From NCBI RefSeq assembly GCF_002105195.1, contig NZ_MUHU01000008.1, forward strand, positions 124,001-188,000: DNA of 64,000 bases, given 5' to 3'. The stretch comes from Derxia lacustris. Lineage in GTDB: Bacteria; Pseudomonadota; Gammaproteobacteria; Burkholderiales; Burkholderiaceae_E. A program made the translations under genes and the position numbers. Positions 46,855-55,795 of the stretch are shown one piece after another. Numbering within the stretch: the stretch's first letter is position 1; the number at the start of each line of letters is the position of its first letter. The notes below the pieces were generated by a model that was not told the DNA's origin, searched no databases, and saw only the letters and a program-made list of their open reading frames with translations.

Positions 46855-46893
46855 ACAACGCCCCGGCCAGCCACAAGCTCGCCGGGGCGTTGT
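46855..46893 (+). terminator. Terminator after tRNA-Val
   Basis: A 13-bp perfect stem (acaacgccccggc / gccggggcgttgt) with a 13-nt loop, followed by CGTTTCC. Very stable, T-tail short. Confidence 0.75.
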
Positions 46894-46936
46894 CGTTTCC
46901 GGGCCGGTATCCCGCTGGCGTACCAGGGCGAATGGA

Positions 46937-46942
46937 TACAAT
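46937..46942 (+). promoter_or_regulatory. -10 element for fadB
   Basis: TACAAT lies 32 nt upstream of the fadB ATG, after the tRNA terminator. A -35 is not convincing. Confidence 0.35.
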
Positions 46943-46974
46943 CGCCGACGAGTATGTCCCCCGAGGAGAAGACC

Positions 46975-49110
46975 ATGTTCGAAGGCCAGGCCCTGCGGCT
47001 CACGGCAGTGGAAGACGGCATCGTCGAGCTGCGTTTCGATCGCCAGAAAGAGTTGGTCAACAAGTTCGATGCGCTCACGTTCGGCGATTTCCGACAGGCG
47101 CTTGCCGAGCTGGCGGCCTTGCCGGGCTTGCGCGGCGTGCTGGTGACGAGCGCCAAGGACGTGTTCATCGCCGGCGCCGACATCTTCGAATTCCTGCCGG
47201 TGTTCGCCCAGCCCGAGCCGCAGATCGCGGCCTGGATCGGCGAGTCCTGCGCGGTGTTCAACGCCTTCTCCGATCTGCCGGTGCCCATCGTCACCGCCAT
47301 CAACGGCTTCGCGCTTGGCGGCGGGCTTGAGATGGCGCTGGCGAGCGATTTCCGCGTGATCGCCGAGACCGCCCAGATCGGTCTGCCCGAAACCACGCTC
47401 GGCATCATCCCGGGCTTTGGCGGCACGGCGCGCCTGCCGCGACTGGCCGGCGGCGCGGTGGCGCTCGACTGGATCACCTCGGGCGCGCCGCGCAAGGCCC
47501 GCGTGGCCTACGAGGCCGGCGTCGTCGATACCGTCGTCGCGCCCGACGCATTGCGCGCCGAGGCGCTCGCGCTACTCAAGAGCGCGATCGCCGGCGAGCT
47601 CGACTGGCGCGGCCGCCGCGCCACGGCGCATGCTGGCTTCGAGCTGGACGCGGCGCTGGTCGCGAGTGCGCGCGCCGGTCAGGCCCGGCTTGCGGCCCAT
47701 GCGCCGGCGGCGTCGATCGCCATCGAGCTGCTGGTCGAGTCGGCCAGCCTCACGCGCGATGCCGCGATCCAGCGCGAGAACCTGGCCTTCGCGCGCGTGG
47801 CCCGCACGCCGGCGGCGGCGGCGCTGGTGGGCGTCTTCCTCGCCGATCAGGCGGTGCGCAAGAAGGCGCGCGCGCTCGCCAGGACCGGCAAGCCGGTCAA
47901 GCGCGTGGCGGTGATGGGCGCCGGCGCGATGGGCGGCGGCATCGCCTACGTCAATGCGCTGCGCGGCTTTCCGGTGGTGATGCAGGACATCGCGCAGAAC
48001 AAGCTCGAACTCGGCCTGCGCGAGGTCGACCGGCTGCTGGCGCGGCAGGTCGCGGCCGGCAAGCTGTCGGCCGAGAAGGCGGCGACGGTGCGCGCCGCCA
48101 TCGAGCCCACGCTCGATGCGCGCAAGGTGGCCGATGCCGACATCGTCATCGAGGCGGTCAACGAGGATCTCGGCATCAAGCACCGGCTGCTGGCCGACAT
48201 CGAGCCGCGCGTCGCGCCGGCGGCGGTGCTGGTGTCCAACACCGCCACGCTCACCATCGCCGAGCTCGATGCACCGCTGTCGCGGCCCGAGAACTTTGCC
48301 GGCATGCACTTCTTCAATCCGGCGCCGGTCACGCCGCTGGTCGAGGTGGTGCAGGGGCCGCGCACGCGCGCCGAGGCGCTCGGCACGGTGGTCGGGCATG
48401 GGAGCGCGCTCGGCAAGACGCCGATCGTGGTCAAGGACTCGCCGGGCTTTCTCGTCAACCGGCTGCTCACGGTGCATCTTCTGGCGTTCTGCCGGCTGCT
48501 GCGCGACGGCGTGGACTACGCGCGCATCGACCGCGTGCTGGAGGACTGGGGCTGGCCGACCGGCCCGGCGGCGTTCTGCGACAGCCTGGGCATCGATCTG
48601 CTGCGCTACATCGTCGATGCGGTGTCGCATGCCTACGGCAGCCGGCTGCTGCCCGATCAGGCGCATGCGCTGGCCGTGCTCGACGATGCGCATCGGCTCG
48701 GCCGCAAGTCGGGCGCGGGCTTCTGGCGCTACGAGACCGACGACGCCGGCCGCGAGCGCCGTCTGCCCGACGACGCCACGCAGGCCGCGCTGGCGCCGGC
48801 GCTCGCCGGCAGCGCCATCGTCATCACCGACGAGCAGATCGCCGAACGCATGATCCTGCCGCTGGTCATCGAGGCCGCCCGCGCGCTCGACGAAGGGCTG
48901 GTGGAAACCGCCGCCGAGCTCGACATGGCGGTGATGCTCGGTCTCGGCTTTCCGCGCTTTCGCGGCGGACCGCTGCGCTACAGCGATTCGCGCGGCGCCG
49001 CCGGCATCGTCGCCAGCGCCGATCTGCATGAGGCGCTCGGCCCGCTCTATCAGCCCGGTGCAAACCTGCGCGAGATGGCCGCCGCCGGCACCGTGTTCTT
49101 CCCCATCTGA
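46975..49110 (+). CDS. fadB: Fatty-acid oxidation complex alpha subunit (enoyl-CoA hydratase / 3-hydroxyacyl-CoA dehydrogenase)
   Basis: 711 residues, the FadB size. The N-terminal hydratase/isomerase has the oxyanion segment VFIAGADIFEFL and the glutamate-bearing GGGLEMALASDF and GLPETTLGIIPGFGG. The dehydrogenase half begins with the NAD motif GAGAMGGG at 315-322 and has catalytic H445 in MHFFNP. It hydrates enoyl-CoA and oxidises the 3-hydroxyacyl-CoA in beta-oxidation. A gaggag ribosome-binding site precedes the ATG. The thiolase gene fadA, normally adjacent, is not here. FadJ is the alternative name. Confidence 0.93.
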   Translation: MFEGQALRLTAVEDGIVELRFDRQKELVNKFDALTFGDFRQALAELAALPGLRGVLVTSAKDVFIAGADIFEFLPVFAQPEPQIAAWIGESCAVFNAFSDLPVPIVTAINGFALGGGLEMALASDFRVIAETAQIGLPETTLGIIPGFGGTARLPRLAGGAVALDWITSGAPRKARVAYEAGVVDTVVAPDALRAEALALLKSAIAGELDWRGRRATAHAGFELDAALVASARAGQARLAAHAPAASIAIELLVESASLTRDAAIQRENLAFARVARTPAAAALVGVFLADQAVRKKARALARTGKPVKRVAVMGAGAMGGGIAYVNALRGFPVVMQDIAQNKLELGLREVDRLLARQVAAGKLSAEKAATVRAAIEPTLDARKVADADIVIEAVNEDLGIKHRLLADIEPRVAPAAVLVSNTATLTIAELDAPLSRPENFAGMHFFNPAPVTPLVEVVQGPRTRAEALGTVVGHGSALGKTPIVVKDSPGFLVNRLLTVHLLAFCRLLRDGVDYARIDRVLEDWGWPTGPAAFCDSLGIDLLRYIVDAVSHAYGSRLLPDQAHALAVLDDAHRLGRKSGAGFWRYETDDAGRERRLPDDATQAALAPALAGSAIVITDEQIAERMILPLVIEAARALDEGLVETAAELDMAVMLGLGFPRFRGGPLRYSDSRGAAGIVASADLHEALGPLYQPGANLREMAAAGTVFFPI

Positions 49111-49159
49111 CGCCATCGCGCCAAGCCCGTGCCCGGCACGGGAACCCTGTTGGTGCCGC

Positions 49160-49194
49160 AACGCCCCGGATTCGAACCCGGGGCGTTTCTTTTT
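49160..49194 (+). terminator. Rho-independent terminator after fadB
   Basis: A 10-bp perfect stem (aacgccccgg / ccggggcgtt), 8-nt loop, then tcTTTTT. It separates fadB from the urt operon. Confidence 0.88.
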
Positions 49195-49253
49195 GTGCGC
49201 GCCCGCCCGAAGCCGGTGCCGCGTCGCATTTGCGGGTGAAATCTGTCGCCAGC

Positions 49254-49269
49254 TGGCAGGCGTTTTGTA
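49254..49269 (+). promoter_or_regulatory. Sigma-54-like promoter of the urea-transport operon
   Basis: TGGCAGG-N4-TTGTA matches TGGCACG-N4-TTGCW except at two positions, with the GG and the -12 G in correct spacing. It lies about 98 nt upstream of the urtA ATG. Nitrogen control through NtrC/RpoN would fit, but I found no clear NtrC site. Confidence 0.55.
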
Positions 49270-49366
49270 TCCAATCCCGCTCGCAAACCCTCGGTTTCCA
49301 GTGGCATGGAATCTGCAAACAGCCGTCCGGGCTCAGAGCCCCATATCCACAGAGAGGAAACCGTTC

Positions 49367-50620
49367 ATGGATCGTCGGGAGTTTGTAAAGGGCGCCGCCG
49401 CTGGCAGCGTCCTCACCTGCACCAGCATTTCCACCGCATTCAGCCAGTCGAAGGAGCCGATCAAGGTCGGCGTTCTGCATTCGCTGTCGGGCACGATGGC
49501 CATCTCGGAAACGACGCTCAAGGATTGCGCGTTGATGACCTTCGACGAGATCAACGCCAAGGGCGGCGTGCTCGGTCGTCCGCTGCAACCGGTCGTGGTC
49601 GATCCGGCGTCGGACTGGCCGCTGTTTGCCGAAAAGGCCAAGCAGCTCATCTCGCAGGACAAGGTTTCGGTCGTGTTCGGCTGCTGGACTTCGGTGTCGC
49701 GCAAGTCGGTGCTGCCGGTGTTCAAGGAGCTGAACAGCCTGCTGTTCTACCCGGTGCAGTACGAGGGTGAAGAGCTGGAGAAGAACGTGTTCTACACGGG
49801 CGCGGCGCCCAACCAGCAGGCCATTCCGGCCGTCGAATACCTGATGAGCAAGGAAGGCGGCGGCGCCAAGCGCTTCGTGCTGCTCGGTACCGACTATGTG
49901 TACCCGCGCACCACCAACAAGATCCTGCGCGCCTTCCTCAAGAGCAAGGGCGTCGACGAGAAGGACATCGACGAGAAGTACACGCCGTTCGGCCACAGCG
50001 ACTACCAGACCATCGTGGCCGACATCAAGAAGTTCGCCGCCGGTGGCAAGACCGCGGTGATCTCGACGATCAACGGCGACTCGAACGTGCCGTTCTACAA
50101 GGAACTCGGCAACGCCGGCCTCAAGGCCAAGGACGTGCCGGTCGTCGCCTTCTCGGTCGGCGAGGAAGAACTGCGCGGCGTGGACACCAAGCCGCTGGTG
50201 GGCCATCTGGCCGCCTGGAACTACTTCGAGTCGATCAAGAACCCGACCAACGACGAGTTCATCAAGAAGTGGAAGGCCTATGCCAAGGCCAAGAACCTGG
50301 CCAATGCCGACAAGGCGGTGACCAACGATCCGATGGAAGCCACCTACATCGGCATCAACATCTGGAAGCAGGCCGTCGAAGCCGCCAAGACCACGGACGT
50401 GGACAAGGTGATCGCGGCCGCCGGCGGCCAGAAGTTCAAGGCGCCGTCGGGCTTCGAGATCGAGCTCGACAAGACCAACCACCATCTGCACAAGCCGGTG
50501 TTCATCGGCGAGATCAAGGCCGACGGCCAGTTCAACATCGTCTGGAAGACGAAGGGCCCGTTGCGCGCCCAGCCGTGGAGCCCGTTCATCGCCGGCAACG
50601 AGAGCAAGCAGAACATCTGA
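49367..50620 (+). CDS. urtA: Urea ABC transporter substrate-binding protein
   Basis: 417 residues from ATG 49367, preceded by agaggaaa. A twin-arginine leader (R3-R4 in DRREFVKGAAAGS) directs Tat export to the periplasm. The mature part is a type-1 periplasmic binding protein of the branched-chain amino-acid/urea family: KVGVLHSLSGTMAISE, WTSVSRKSVLPVFK, YPVQYEGEE and DNPMEATYIGI-like NDPMEATYIGINIW, all characteristic of UrtA. It binds urea and delivers it to UrtBC. First gene of urtABCD-lysE-urtE-ureD. Confidence 0.97.
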   Translation: MDRREFVKGAAAGSVLTCTSISTAFSQSKEPIKVGVLHSLSGTMAISETTLKDCALMTFDEINAKGGVLGRPLQPVVVDPASDWPLFAEKAKQLISQDKVSVVFGCWTSVSRKSVLPVFKELNSLLFYPVQYEGEELEKNVFYTGAAPNQQAIPAVEYLMSKEGGGAKRFVLLGTDYVYPRTTNKILRAFLKSKGVDEKDIDEKYTPFGHSDYQTIVADIKKFAAGGKTAVISTINGDSNVPFYKELGNAGLKAKDVPVVAFSVGEEELRGVDTKPLVGHLAAWNYFESIKNPTNDEFIKKWKAYAKAKNLANADKAVTNDPMEATYIGINIWKQAVEAAKTTDVDKVIAAAGGQKFKAPSGFEIELDKTNHHLHKPVFIGEIKADGQFNIVWKTKGPLRAQPWSPFIAGNESKQNI

Positions 50621-50795
50621 TGCTCGATGCGGCCGCGCCATCCCCGGCGCGGTCTTGCGAGGCACGCGGCTGCGGTCGGTTCGACCTGCCCGCCGCGTCG
50701 CCCGACCCGGCCAGTCGCGCCGGCCAGTCTCCGCAGTCCGCCGCCGTCGCGCGTGCGGGCAAATTCCCTCCGCACAGAACGAGACGCCCACCGCG

Positions 50796-52415
50796 ATGCT
50801 CCGCAGACTCCTTCTTCTCGCCGCCTTGCTGCTGGCCGTCGTCGGCAGCGCCCAGGCCGCGCCCGATGCAGCGCTGGTGCTGCAACTCGCCAGCGACGAC
50901 AGCGATGCCCGCGTCGAAGCCATCGGCAAGCTCGCCGAAGCCGGCGATCCGCGCGCCGTCGCCATCCTTGAAGCGCTGGCCAACGATGCGCTCTATGCCG
51001 TGACCGATGCCGACGGCAAGGTGCAGCGCGTTTTCATCGTGGCCGACGACAAATACGCCGACGCCGTCACCGGCGAGGCCGTGAGCCCCGCGCCCGACAA
51101 TGCCGAGGCGCTCAGCATCAACAACCGCCTGCGCGGCGAACTCGACGCCGGTCTCGCGCTGCTCAAGCTCGGTTCCACCGACCGCGCGGTGCGCATCGCC
51201 GCCGCGCGCGCGCTGCAAGGCAGCGAAAACCTCGCGATCCTGCCGGCGCTGCAAAAGGCCACCGAAGCCGAGAAGGACGACGACATCAAGGCGCTGCTGA
51301 TCGCCGCCGAGGCCGCGCTCGAAATCAAGAGCGACGACCCGGCCGTGCGCGCCGCCGCCGCGAAAAAGCTCGCGCTGGCCGACAGCACCGAGGTGCGCCA
51401 GCTGCTCGCCGGCCTGCTCGAAAAGTCGGGCGACAGCTACGCCGAGCCAGACGCAAGCGTGCGCGCCGCGGCCGAAGCCGCGCTCGGCGAAATCAACGGC
51501 CGGCTGCGCAAGTACGAGATGCTGGCCAATCTGTTCTCGGGCATTTCGCTCGGCAGCATCCTGCTGCTGGCGGCGCTGGGCCTGGCCATCACCTACGGGC
51601 TGATGGGCATCATCAACATGGCGCACGGCGAGCTGCTGATGATCGGCGCCTACTGCACCTACGTGGTTCAGGGCCTGTTCCGCGCCTATGCGCCGGGCGC
51701 CTTCGACTGGTATGTGGTCGCCGCGCTGCCGGTCGCCTTCCTCGTCACGGCGGCGGTCGGCATGGTGCTGGAGCGCACCGTGATCCGCTGGCTCTACGGT
51801 CGGCCGCTCGAAACCCTGCTCACGACCTGGGGCATCAGCCTGCTGCTGATCCAGGGCTGCCGCACGATCTTCGGCGCGCAGAACGTGGAGGTGGAGAACC
51901 CGAGCTGGATGTCGGGCGGCATTGCGCTGGCGGGTGGGCTGGTGATTCCGTTCAACCGCATCGTCATCGTGCTGTTCTCGTTCGCTGTGCTGTTCGCGGT
52001 GTGGCTGCTGATCGCGCGCACGCGGCTCGGGCTGTTCGTGCGTGCGGTCACGCAGAACCGCAAGATGGCCAGCTGCTGCGGCGTGCCGACGGCGCGCATC
52101 GACATGCTGACGTTTGGCCTGGGTGCTGGCGTTGCGGGCCTGGGCGGCGTGGCGCTGTCGCAGATCGGCAATGTCGGGCCGGACCTTGGCCGCAGCTACA
52201 TCGTCGACTCGTTCATGGTCGTGGTGTTCGGCGGCGTGGGGCAACTGGCCGGCACCGTGATCGCCGCGCTGGGCTTGGGTTCGCTGTCCAAGTTTCTTGA
52301 GCCGTGGACCGGCGCCGTGCTGGCCAAGATCGCGGTGCTGGTCTTCATCATTCTCTTCATCCAGAAGCGCCCGCAGGGACTGTTCGCGGTCAAGGGCAGG
52401 AGCGTCGAAGCATGA
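50796..52415 (+). CDS. urtB: Urea ABC transporter permease UrtB
   Basis: 539 residues. The N-terminal 240 residues contain a signal peptide (1-23, cleaving after AQA) and an Ala-rich HEAT-like extracytoplasmic region that is usual in proteobacterial UrtB. From residue 242 (MLANLFSGISLGSIL) a LivH-type permease of about eight helices follows: YGLMGIINMAHGELLMIGAY and GQLAGTVIAALGLG. It forms the membrane channel with UrtC. A 175-nt gap separates it from urtA and shows no promoter. It overlaps urtC by 4 nt. Confidence 0.96.
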   Translation: MLRRLLLLAALLLAVVGSAQAAPDAALVLQLASDDSDARVEAIGKLAEAGDPRAVAILEALANDALYAVTDADGKVQRVFIVADDKYADAVTGEAVSPAPDNAEALSINNRLRGELDAGLALLKLGSTDRAVRIAAARALQGSENLAILPALQKATEAEKDDDIKALLIAAEAALEIKSDDPAVRAAAAKKLALADSTEVRQLLAGLLEKSGDSYAEPDASVRAAAEAALGEINGRLRKYEMLANLFSGISLGSILLLAALGLAITYGLMGIINMAHGELLMIGAYCTYVVQGLFRAYAPGAFDWYVVAALPVAFLVTAAVGMVLERTVIRWLYGRPLETLLTTWGISLLLIQGCRTIFGAQNVEVENPSWMSGGIALAGGLVIPFNRIVIVLFSFAVLFAVWLLIARTRLGLFVRAVTQNRKMASCCGVPTARIDMLTFGLGAGVAGLGGVALSQIGNVGPDLGRSYIVDSFMVVVFGGVGQLAGTVIAALGLGSLSKFLEPWTGAVLAKIAVLVFIILFIQKRPQGLFAVKGRSVEA

Positions 52416-53533
52416 TTGCGCGTCTCTTTTCGCCGGCGGTGTGGTTCGCCACGCTGGCCGTCGCGGCCCTGGTTGTCATCGTGTTGCCGCTGCTGCATCT
52501 GGCCGTGCCTGAGGGCAGCGCGCTGCATGTGTCGGCCTTCACCATCTCGGTGCTCGGCAAGTTCATGTGCTACGCCGTGGTGGCGCTGGCGATGGACCTG
52601 ATCTGGGGCTACACCGGCATTTTGTCGCTCGGGCAGGGCGTGTTCTTTGCGCTCGGCGGCTATGCCTTCGGCATGTACCTGATGCGCGAGATCGGCCATG
52701 ACGGCGTCTACCAGAGCGATCTGCCCGACTTCATGGTCTTCCTCGACTGGAAGGAATTCCCCTGGTACTGGGCGCTGACCGATCACTTTGCTTGGGCGCT
52801 GCTGCTGGTGCTGGTGGTGCCGGGGTTGCTGGCCTTCGTGTTCGGCTACTTCGCGTTCCGGTCGCGCATCAAGGGCGTGTATTTCTCGATCATCACGCAG
52901 GCGGTCACGCTGGCCGCGATGCTGGCCTTCTTCCGCAACGACATGGGTTTTGGCGGCAACAACGGCTTTACCGACTTCAAGCGGATTCTGGGTTTCTCGC
53001 TTACCGATCCGGCGACCAAGGTCACGCTGTTCGTGCTGACGGGGCTCTACCTGCTGGCGGCGCTGGTGGCATGCCGCTTCATCGTCAAGAGCAAGCTCGG
53101 CCGGGTGCTGACGGCGGTGCGCGATGGCGAGTCGCGGCTGCTCTTCCTCGGCTACAACACGCTGTGGTTCAAGCTTTTCGTGTGGACCTTTGCGGCGGTG
53201 CTGTCGGCGATTGCGGGTGCGCTCTATGTGCCGCAGGTCGGCATCATCAACCCGAGCGAAATGTCGCCGGCCAACTCGATCGAGATCGCGATCTGGGTCG
53301 CGGTCGGCGGTCGCGGCACGCTGTTCGGCGCCATCCTCGGCGCGCTGGTGGTCAACCTGGCCAAGAGCTGGTTCACCGTCGCCTTCCCCGAGTTCTGGCT
53401 CTACTTTCTGGGGCTGCTGTTCATCGTGGTCACGCTGTTCCTGCCCCAGGGATTGCTCGGGCTGTTCGCCGACATCGGCAAACGTCTGGGCAAGCGCAAG
53501 GCGCTGCCGGCCGCCGAGGAGGTGAGCGCATGA
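52412..53533 (+). CDS. urtC: Urea ABC transporter permease UrtC
   Basis: 373 residues, LivM-type permease with about ten helices. YTGILSLGQGVFFALGGYA and GGRGTLFGAILGALVVN are family signatures, and YFSIITQAVTLAAMLAFFRNDMGFGG is the central loop region. It pairs with UrtB in the inner membrane. The ATG overlaps the urtB stop (ATGA) and its own stop overlaps the urtD ATG (ATGA). Confidence 0.96.
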   Translation: MIARLFSPAVWFATLAVAALVVIVLPLLHLAVPEGSALHVSAFTISVLGKFMCYAVVALAMDLIWGYTGILSLGQGVFFALGGYAFGMYLMREIGHDGVYQSDLPDFMVFLDWKEFPWYWALTDHFAWALLLVLVVPGLLAFVFGYFAFRSRIKGVYFSIITQAVTLAAMLAFFRNDMGFGGNNGFTDFKRILGFSLTDPATKVTLFVLTGLYLLAALVACRFIVKSKLGRVLTAVRDGESRLLFLGYNTLWFKLFVWTFAAVLSAIAGALYVPQVGIINPSEMSPANSIEIAIWVAVGGRGTLFGAILGALVVNLAKSWFTVAFPEFWLYFLGLLFIVVTLFLPQGLLGLFADIGKRLGKRKALPAAEEVSA

Positions 53534-54426
53534 ACGGAGGCTTCTTCAGCGGCGTGACCATGCCCGCCGCCATCACGCAAACCATGCATAGCGAAACCGA
53601 AACCCGCCCGATCCATGCCGGCACCGGCGCAAGCGGCGCGGGCGCCAGCTACGGCCATGTGGTCGACCGCAGCAAGGTCGACACCTCGCACGGCCCGATC
53701 CTCTACCTCGAAGACATTTGCGTGAGCTTCGACGGCTTCAAGGCGATCAACAACCTCAACATGACCATCGAGCGCGGCGAGCTGCGCTGCATCATCGGCC
53801 CCAATGGCGCGGGCAAGACCACGATGATGGATGTCATCACCGGCAAGACCCGGCCCGACAGCGGCAAGGCCTTCTTCGGTCAGGTGCACGACCTGACCCG
53901 GCTGGTCGAGACCGAGATCGCGCATCTGGGCATCGGCCGCAAGTTCCAGAAGCCGACGGTGTTCGAGCAGCACACGGTGTTCGAGAACCTGGAGCTGGCG
54001 CTCAAGACCGACAAGTCGGTCAGGCCGACGCTGTTCTTCCGCCTGAGCGGCGCGCAGCGCGATCACATCGCCCAGGTGCTGCGCACCATCAAGCTCGACG
54101 GCAGCGAGCATCGGCTGGCCGGCAACCTGTCGCACGGCCAGAAGCAGTGGCTGGAGATCGGCATGCTGCTGATGCAGGAGCCCGAACTCATCCTGCTCGA
54201 CGAGCCGGTGGCCGGCATGACCGACGCCGAAACCGAGCGCACCGCCGAGCTGATCCTGGAGCTGGAAGGCAAGCACTCGATCATGGTCGTGGAGCACGAC
54301 ATGGACTTCATCGGGACCATCGCGCGCAAGGTCACTTGCCTGTGCGAAGGCTCGGTGCTGGCCGAGGGCTCGATGGCGGCGGTGCAGGGCGACGAGAAGG
54401 TCATCGAGGTCTATCTGGGGCGCTGA
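53530..54426 (+). CDS. urtD: Urea ABC transporter ATP-binding protein UrtD
   Basis: 298 residues. Nucleotide-binding domain from about 58: Walker A GPNGAGKTTM, signature LSHGQKQWLEIGMLL, Walker B LILLDEPVAGMT, H-loop VVEHDM. LSHGQKQW is the UrtD/LivG type. The first ~50 residues are a Gly/Ala/Thr-rich extension absent from most UrtD proteins; in-frame ATGs at 53560 and 53584 are alternative starts, but 53530 gives the 4-nt overlap with urtC. It powers urea import with UrtE. Confidence 0.95.
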   Translation: MNGGFFSGVTMPAAITQTMHSETETRPIHAGTGASGAGASYGHVVDRSKVDTSHGPILYLEDICVSFDGFKAINNLNMTIERGELRCIIGPNGAGKTTMMDVITGKTRPDSGKAFFGQVHDLTRLVETEIAHLGIGRKFQKPTVFEQHTVFENLELALKTDKSVRPTLFFRLSGAQRDHIAQVLRTIKLDGSEHRLAGNLSHGQKQWLEIGMLLMQEPELILLDEPVAGMTDAETERTAELILELEGKHSIMVVEHDMDFIGTIARKVTCLCEGSVLAEGSMAAVQGDEKVIEVYLGR

Positions 54427-54427
54427 C

Positions 54428-55081
54428 ATGGTCGAACCGGCAACGCTGCTCATGTTCGTCGCCACGTCGCTGCTGCTGGTGGTCACGCCGGGGCCGACGA
54501 TGCTGCTCGCGCTTGCCAACGGCATCGCCGGCGGGCTGCGGCAGGCGGTCTGGGGCATGGCCGGCGCGACGTTCGGGAGCCTGCTGCTCATCGCCGCGGT
54601 GGCGGTCGGGCTCGGCGCGCTGCTGATGGCGTCCGAGGCGCTGTTCGAGCTGCTGCGGCTGCTGGGCGTGGGCTATCTCGTGTGGCTCGGCATCGGGCTG
54701 TGGCGGGCGAAGCCGGTGGCGCTTGCCGCGCAGGTGGCGGGGGCCGATCGCGCCGGTGGGCGGCCGGGCGCGGCGGCGGGCTGGCCCGCGTTCAGGCGCA
54801 GCGTGACGGTGCAGCTTTCCAATCCCAAGGCGCTGCTGTTCTTTTCGGCCTTCATGCCGCAGTTCGTCGATACCGCGCGTCCGGTGGCGGCGCAGTACGC
54901 AGAACTGGCGCTGGTCTTCACCGCGCTCGACCTGTGCGCGATGCTGGCCTACGCCTCGGCCGGCCGGCAGGCGGTGCGGCTGCTGTCGGCGCGTGGCCTG
55001 AGGGTCATCAACCGCGGTTGCGCGGCCTTCATGTTTTTCCTTGCCGCCGCGCTGGCGCTGTTCCGGCGCGGCAACGTCTGA
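54428..55081 (+). CDS. LysE/RhtB-family amino-acid exporter in the urt operon
   Basis: 217 residues, six predicted helices. LysE superfamily signs are the N-terminal LLVVTPGPTMLLALANG, the GLGALLMAS helix and VQLSNPKALLFFSAFMPQF. Members export basic amino acids, threonine, homoserine lactones or similar small amines. It lies 1 nt after urtD and 15 nt before urtE, so it is inside the urea-transport operon, which normally has urtD and urtE adjacent. Codon use matches the neighbours. The substrate is unknown; a link to nitrogen overflow is inference. Confidence 0.9.
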   Translation: MVEPATLLMFVATSLLLVVTPGPTMLLALANGIAGGLRQAVWGMAGATFGSLLLIAAVAVGLGALLMASEALFELLRLLGVGYLVWLGIGLWRAKPVALAAQVAGADRAGGRPGAAAGWPAFRRSVTVQLSNPKALLFFSAFMPQFVDTARPVAAQYAELALVFTALDLCAMLAYASAGRQAVRLLSARGLRVINRGCAAFMFFLAAALALFRRGNV

Positions 55082-55096
55082 TTCCGATTGAGCGCC

Positions 55097-55795
55097 ATGC
55101 TGAGACTCGAGAACGTCAACCAGTACTACAGCGGCAGCCACATCCTGCGCGATGTGAGCCTGGATATCCCCGCCGGCGCCTGCACCGTCCTGCTCGGGCG
55201 CAACGGCGTGGGCAAGACCACCACGCTGCGCTCGATGATGGGGCTGGTGCCGATCCGCTCGGGTGCCATCAGCTTCGAGGGCCGCAACATCTCCACGCTG
55301 TCGCCGTATGAGCGTGCGGCGCTCGGCATCGGCTATGTGCCGCAGGGGCGCGAGATCTTCAACCGGCTCACGGTGGAGGAGAACCTGCTCATGGGCCTGG
55401 CGCCGCTGAGCGGCGCGGCCGGCCGCAAGATTCCGGAGCGCATCTTCGAGATGTTTCCGGTGCTCAAGCAGATGCTGTACCGGCGCGGCGGCGACCTGTC
55501 GGGCGGCCAGCAACAGCAGCTGGCCATCGGCCGGGCGCTGGCGGCGGGACCCAAGATGCTCATCCTCGACGAGCCGACCGAGGGCATCCAGCCGTCGATC
55601 ATCAAGCAGATCGGCACCGTCATCCGCCAGCTGGTCGAGGAGGGTCGCATGGCCATCCTGCTGGTCGAGCAGTACTACGACTTTGCCGAGCAGCTGGCCG
55701 ATCACTATGCGGTGATGTCGCGCGGGCAGGTCACGCACATGGGCCCGGGCAGCGAAATGGCCGAGAAGGGCGTGCGCGACCTGATCGCGATCTGA
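55097..55795 (+). CDS. urtE: Urea ABC transporter ATP-binding protein UrtE
   Basis: 232 residues from ATG 55097 (a TTG nine nt earlier is less likely). LivF-type nucleotide-binding domain: NQYYSGSHILRDVS, Walker A GRNGVGKTT, signature LSGGQQQQLAIGRAL, Walker B MLILDEPTEGIQPSII, H-loop LLVEQYY. QQQQLAIGRAL and EGIQPSII are UrtE markers. It completes the urea importer. The stop overlaps the ureD ATG by 1 nt (TGATG), so the two are translationally coupled. Confidence 0.97.
   Translation: MLRLENVNQYYSGSHILRDVSLDIPAGACTVLLGRNGVGKTTTLRSMMGLVPIRSGAISFEGRNISTLSPYERAALGIGYVPQGREIFNRLTVEENLLMGLAPLSGAAGRKIPERIFEMFPVLKQMLYRRGGDLSGGQQQQLAIGRALAAGPKMLILDEPTEGIQPSIIKQIGTVIRQLVEEGRMAILLVEQYYDFAEQLADHYAVMSRGQVTHMGPGSEMAEKGVRDLIAI

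Noticed and set aside
49146..49187. tRNA-like segment: the minus strand reads a T-arm-like gggttcgaatcc followed by a CCA
   Set aside because: The T-stem has a central mismatch, the CCA is three bases out of place for a tRNA 3' end, and no D-arm or anticodon arm is present. The same bases make a perfect terminator on the plus strand.
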